8,955 bases of DNA. Origin: Bacteroidales bacterium (lineage in GTDB: Bacteria > Bacteroidota > Bacteroidia > Bacteroidales > UBA1402). Below are positions 6,701 through 8,955 of this stretch, one piece after another. The translations under genes and the position numbers were made by a program. The stretch is from the NCBI GenBank assembly GCA_003506275.1, contig DOBD01000292.1:17098-26052 (forward strand), in the 5' to 3' direction. Each line of letters opens with the position of its first letter. The first letter of the stretch is position 1. The notes beneath the pieces are model-generated. The model was not told the DNA's origin, made no database searches, and saw nothing but the letters and a program-made list of their open reading frames with translations.

Positions 6701-6913
6701 TTGCCCAGCAAGTTGACGAAACAACTACAAATAAACAAACTGCGTTTCTATGTCACTGGTGATAATCTTGCTCTCCTGAGCGCTCGTAAGGGCTTTGACC
6801 CCCGTCAAACCCAGAATGCCTTTGGATCAGGGCTCGGTATTTCCACCTCTTCCGGTAACTTTGTATACAGCCAGATGCGTTCCATCTCCGGTGGTATTTC
6901 CGTTACTTTCTAA
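3707..6913 (+). CDS. SusC/RagA family TonB-linked outer-membrane transporter
   Basis: This TonB-dependent outer-membrane transporter imports large nutrients, typically oligosaccharides and sometimes peptides, captured by its SusD partner. Its 1068 residues are normal for the family. The signal peptide is residues 1-21, cleaved at about VHA/Q. A carboxypeptidase-regulatory-like beta domain spans about 26-95 (ASGKVISAEDGEPVIGASI). The TonB-box-like segment LDEVVVLAYG is at 101-110. The plug domain spans about 111-230 with the hallmark VTVLKDAAATAIYGARGANG at 203-222. A 22-strand barrel is expected for the remainder, ending RSISGGISVTF with the terminal phenylalanine used for barrel assembly. 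There is no STN domain before the carboxypeptidase-like domain, so direct signalling to a FecR-type anti-sigma factor is not expected. The ATG at 3707 is preceded by an A-rich leader without Shine-Dalgarno. susD follows after 26 nt. The substrate cannot be told from sequence alone. Confidence 0.97.
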   Translation: MRKLTFLLACFFMASLGMVHAQSTTASGKVISAEDGEPVIGASIFVKDTNTGAVSDVNGQFIVNLPGTSKTLVVSYIGMKTKEVEGKTNMVIELESSSSELDEVVVLAYGTTTRAQFVGSASTVDNKTITDRSVSNVTNALQGAAPGVQVVSGSGQPGTNATIRIRGVGSINGGTTPLYVVDGAPYDTDVLNLLDARDIESVTVLKDAAATAIYGARGANGVVLITTKKGNTESKATVNVEAKWGNSSRAVPNYNVMTSPAMYYETLYKALYNSRVFAGSTATDAYAYADANIFSQTGAGYQVYTVPAGERFIGTNFKLNPKATLGYKDANYYYTPDNWEDETLKRNNLRQEYNVQINGGGDKTTYFMSAGYLDDPGLVEGSGFSRYTLRSNIDSQVKTWLKAGANMTYAFSNYQNPGYQTSWGSSGNVFSNANLMAPIYPFYVRNTDGTLKVDANGYNVYDAGNSTNFLRPGSAPRGNHAINLLIDQNYSYTDYINSNFYVTITPLEGLNLTARITPSVANERAMGLSNPFYGSPSIEGSVSVEHNRAITVNQQYLANYKKDLGDHNVEGLVGYEAYTLKYQNLSGSNDHLFNPFIGELNNAFGSDPASDRLHSYTDNYATTGMFGRFQYDYNAKYFINATLRHEASSRFHPDQRWGTFGSIGAAWMMHKEVFMEGTSEWLDELKLKSSFGTQGNDQLRNYYAYRDLYDIAYNSLTGEYTKVLSGKGNPDLKWESQKLFNIGAEFAVLKEKITGSVEYFSRLNSDMLFSVPMPPSVGYASEPQNVGSVLNNGVEIDLNVTLIKNRNIDWSVYGNITFINSEIKSLPAYVDNNPKKAIEQNSSMLKVGGSLNQAYLVQYAGVDPNTGQALYYTDPDNGDFTTTPNYIDAKQADLGDVSIDAYGGFGTTLDAYGFDFSAQFAYQFGGQAYDGTYQELMHTGKQSGRNWHTDILNAWTPQNTKSDIPRINTADDHDQKNSSRFLVSSNFLSLNALTLGYTLPSKLTKQLQINKLRFYVTGDNLALLSARKGFDPRQTQNAFGSGLGISTSSGNFVYSQMRSISGGISVTF

Positions 6914-6939
6914 CAAAGACATTTAACAACATAACAACT

Positions 6940-8595
6940 ATGAAACTAAAATTCTTAGCACAATCAATAGTGGTCGTCTTTACACTGTTTGCACTTGCAT
7001 CGTGTACGGAGTTGGATTTGCACTACGAAGGAGGTACCGCTGACGACGATCAACTGGGTGAAGCCACCCAGGCTATACCCAAGAGAGCAGATGCGGCAGT
7101 AAACGGTATGTATGCCCTTTTGGGCAAGCCCTATGTTTATTTTGGAGAAGCTAGCGGTCGAGCAGATGATATGGGTTATATGTCAGTATGCTTGGGTCAA
7201 GACCTGAACAGCGGCGACATGACCAATATCGTTTCCGGTTATGACTGGTTCTCTGTTGCACTTGAATATTCTGACAGAACCCCGACATACGCGAATCCCC
7301 AAATACGAAACGGTTTGTTCTATAAGATTATCTATTCGACCAGGGATGTTTTAACCATGATTCCTGATGGAACAGACAATGCAGAATTGATGGCTAAACG
7401 CGGACAGGCCAAGGCCATGCGTGCTTTTTCTTATCTGTCACTTGCCCCTTACTTCCAGTTTAAGTACAAGGGAAATGAAGATAAGCCATCCGTTCCTTTA
7501 GCAGATGAGACGGTCGATCCCCGTAATAACCCTCGTGTGACACTTCAGAAATTGTATGAGGTGATTATTCAGGATTTAACCGATGCGATCGCTGACCTGG
7601 ACGGATTCGTACGTCCTAACAAGGGTACAATTGACCAAAAAGTCGCCTATGGTTTGAGGGCTCGCGCTTATCTGAATATGGAAATGTGGGCAGAAGCCGC
7701 TGCAGATGCTGAAAAGGCCTTAGTTGGATTTACCCCCTACGGCATCAATGATCTTAAAGCCCCTGGCTTCTATAACGCCACCGACCCTAACTGGATATGG
7801 GCAATTCTCTTGCCTGCAGATGTGGTAGGACAGGAGCTGGCTACATGGCCTTCTCAAATCGGCTCGTTTTCCGGTAATGCCTACGTGCCTTACGCAGGTA
7901 TCTGGCGGAGCATCAATAAATTGTTGTATGATAAGATACCTTCCACTGATGTACGCAAAAAATGGTGGCTAGATTCTGATACAGCTTCTAGTTACCTGGA
8001 CAGCTTAACCTGGACCGACTATGCCAAGAATATTACCTATAAGGGTCAAGAAATTCCAGGTGCTGTCATTACCGATGTTAAGGTTAAAATGGAACCGTAT
8101 GCCAATGTAAAATTCGGTCAACGCTCCGGTGTGGGAGAAGCCGTCAACGATGGTGACTGGTGTTTGATGCGTGCTGAAGAAATGATTTTGCTGAGAGCTG
8201 AAGCATTGGCTAAAGCTGGTGATCTCCCTGCTGGAAAGACCGTCCTTGAGGATTTTGTTAAGACTTACCGAAGTCCTGCCTATACGTCTACCGCTTCGAC
8301 ACTCGCTGATTTTGAAAACGAAGTTTGGTTACAACGTCGTATTGAATTATGGGGTGAAGGATTTGCTATGGCTGATGTCATGCGTTTGGGCAAGAATGTC
8401 GTACGCTATCACCCGGGTAAGGCTACCAACGTGCCCGAGGATTATCAGTTCAACATTTCTGCTAATGATCCTTGGTTACTGCTCCGCTTCGTACAGCGTG
8501 AAACAACCAACAATGTCGCCATTGTTCAAAACACGGGTGGCACGCAGCCCAGTTCCGGTAATGGTGCTGACTTATTGGATGGTGTAACCGATTAA
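6940..8595 (+). CDS. SusD/RagB family nutrient-binding outer-membrane lipoprotein
   Basis: SusD-family proteins are surface lipoproteins that cap the SusC barrel as a hinged lid and capture the substrate. The 551-residue product has a lipoprotein signal ending LASC, with the lipidated cysteine at residue 22. It is followed by TELDLHYEGG, where acidic residues fit surface display. The N-terminal SusD-like region runs to about 225 and includes RGQAKAMRAFSYLSLAPYFQ at 154-173, a typical helix pair. A TPR-like segment lies at about 236-262 (YGLRARAYLNMEMWAEAAAD). The C-terminal region carries RAEEMILLRAEALAKAGDLP at 411-430 and RRIELWGEGFAMADVMRLG at 466-484, both characteristic. The last 30 or so residues are a Gly/Ser/Asn-rich tail. 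The start ATG follows an A/C-rich leader with repeated AACAAC and no Shine-Dalgarno. It is almost certainly co-transcribed with the susC homologue. Substrate unknown. Confidence 0.97.
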   Translation: MKLKFLAQSIVVVFTLFALASCTELDLHYEGGTADDDQLGEATQAIPKRADAAVNGMYALLGKPYVYFGEASGRADDMGYMSVCLGQDLNSGDMTNIVSGYDWFSVALEYSDRTPTYANPQIRNGLFYKIIYSTRDVLTMIPDGTDNAELMAKRGQAKAMRAFSYLSLAPYFQFKYKGNEDKPSVPLADETVDPRNNPRVTLQKLYEVIIQDLTDAIADLDGFVRPNKGTIDQKVAYGLRARAYLNMEMWAEAAADAEKALVGFTPYGINDLKAPGFYNATDPNWIWAILLPADVVGQELATWPSQIGSFSGNAYVPYAGIWRSINKLLYDKIPSTDVRKKWWLDSDTASSYLDSLTWTDYAKNITYKGQEIPGAVITDVKVKMEPYANVKFGQRSGVGEAVNDGDWCLMRAEEMILLRAEALAKAGDLPAGKTVLEDFVKTYRSPAYTSTASTLADFENEVWLQRRIELWGEGFAMADVMRLGKNVVRYHPGKATNVPEDYQFNISANDPWLLLRFVQRETTNNVAIVQNTGGTQPSSGNGADLLDGVTD

Positions 8596-8617
8596 TCAAA
8601 TCAAAAACTACGTACAA

Positions 8618-8955
8618 ATGAAAACATCAAAAATAGCTTTAACGGCCCTGGCGTCTCTTTCGCTTTTGTTTGTGGCCTGTAGCGATGAGGTAGCCTATGA
8701 ACCGGCGCCAACGCCAAACCCGACCAGTAGCAAGGTCTACTTCCCTGTGCAGACAACCAAAGTGACCCTCGGTATCACTGATGATACGGTTGAAGTACTG
8801 ATTGCCCGCAAGGTGGCTACCCAAGCCCTGACCGTTAAGTTGAATGTTTCGGAAACCTATGAAGGTCTATTTTCTGCACCTTCATCCGTGACATTTGCTG
8901 CCGGTGATACCATCGAATCCATCTTTGTTAAGGTTGGCGAGGTCGAGTTTATCAA
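8618..8955 (+). CDS. Third lipoprotein of the SusC/SusD operon, 3'-partial
   Basis: An open frame starts at the ATG at 8618, 22 nt after the SusD stop, and runs off the window after 112 full codons. The N-terminus is a clear lipoprotein signal: MKTSK, a hydrophobic stretch, then FVAC with the cysteine at residue 21. SDE follows directly, which resembles the acidic lipoprotein export signal of Bacteroidota surface lipoproteins. A proline/threonine-rich linker (about 28-38, EPAPTPNPTSS) leads into a beta-rich region from residue 39 (KVYFPVQTTKVTLGI, later SVTFAAGDTIESIFVKVG). That pattern recalls Calx-beta or DUF1735-like beta-sandwich domains, but it is too incomplete to assign. In this position PULs commonly encode SusE/SusF-like or other surface glycan-binding proteins, so an accessory binding role is inferred. 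A C-terminal enzymatic domain beyond the window cannot be excluded. Confidence 0.85.
   Translation, partial: MKTSKIALTALASLSLLFVACSDEVAYEPAPTPNPTSSKVYFPVQTTKVTLGITDDTVEVLIARKVATQALTVKLNVSETYEGLFSAPSSVTFAAGDTIESIFVKVGEVEFI

Noticed and set aside
8219..8587. 122-residue + strand frame inside the SusD gene
   Set aside because: It overlaps the conserved C-terminal part of SusD in another frame and has no family-like sequence.
1..8955. Mobile elements, CRISPR arrays, tRNA or rRNA genes, toxin-antitoxin or defence genes
   Set aside because: No transposase or integrase motifs, regularly spaced repeats, cloverleaf-like sequences or defence domains were seen on either strand.

Overview
The window looks like a Bacteroidota chromosome, most likely order Bacteroidales. 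The evidence is an adjacent SusC/SusD pair, Bacteroidota-type promoter elements (TAnnTTTG) and A-rich gene leaders without Shine-Dalgarno sequences. All recognisable genes are on the + strand.

Left block (1-3166) is a tight housekeeping-type cluster. It holds the 3' two thirds of a PBP4-type D-Ala-D-Ala carboxypeptidase (dacB), a 163-residue protein of unknown function with a three-copy hexapeptide repeat, the 16S rRNA 2'-O-methyltransferase rsmI, and a coiled-coil lipoprotein. Spacings are 37, 5 and 2 nt. A candidate promoter lies across the end of dacB, so the last three genes may form their own transcription unit. A strong intrinsic terminator (3206-3246) ends this block, with a possible weaker backup at 3255-3276.

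The middle (3167-3706) is a 540-nt AT-rich non-coding stretch. After the terminators it carries one good -7 element (3555-3562), a 10-bp tandem direct repeat (3571-3590), and a stem-loop followed by a T-tract (3584-3632) inside the predicted susC leader. That arrangement could be an attenuator and is the most interesting regulatory signal in the window.

Right block (3707-8955) is the start of a polysaccharide-utilisation-locus-like operon: a SusC/RagA TonB-dependent outer-membrane transporter, a SusD/RagB substrate-capture lipoprotein 26 nt downstream, and 22 nt later the 5' end of a third lipoprotein that runs off the window. SusC and SusD would form the lidded import complex, and the third protein is probably a surface accessory binding protein. 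No enzyme or regulator that would reveal the substrate is visible. I see no clearly new system; the unusual points are regulatory structure, the unknown gene beside rsmI and the partial third lipoprotein.
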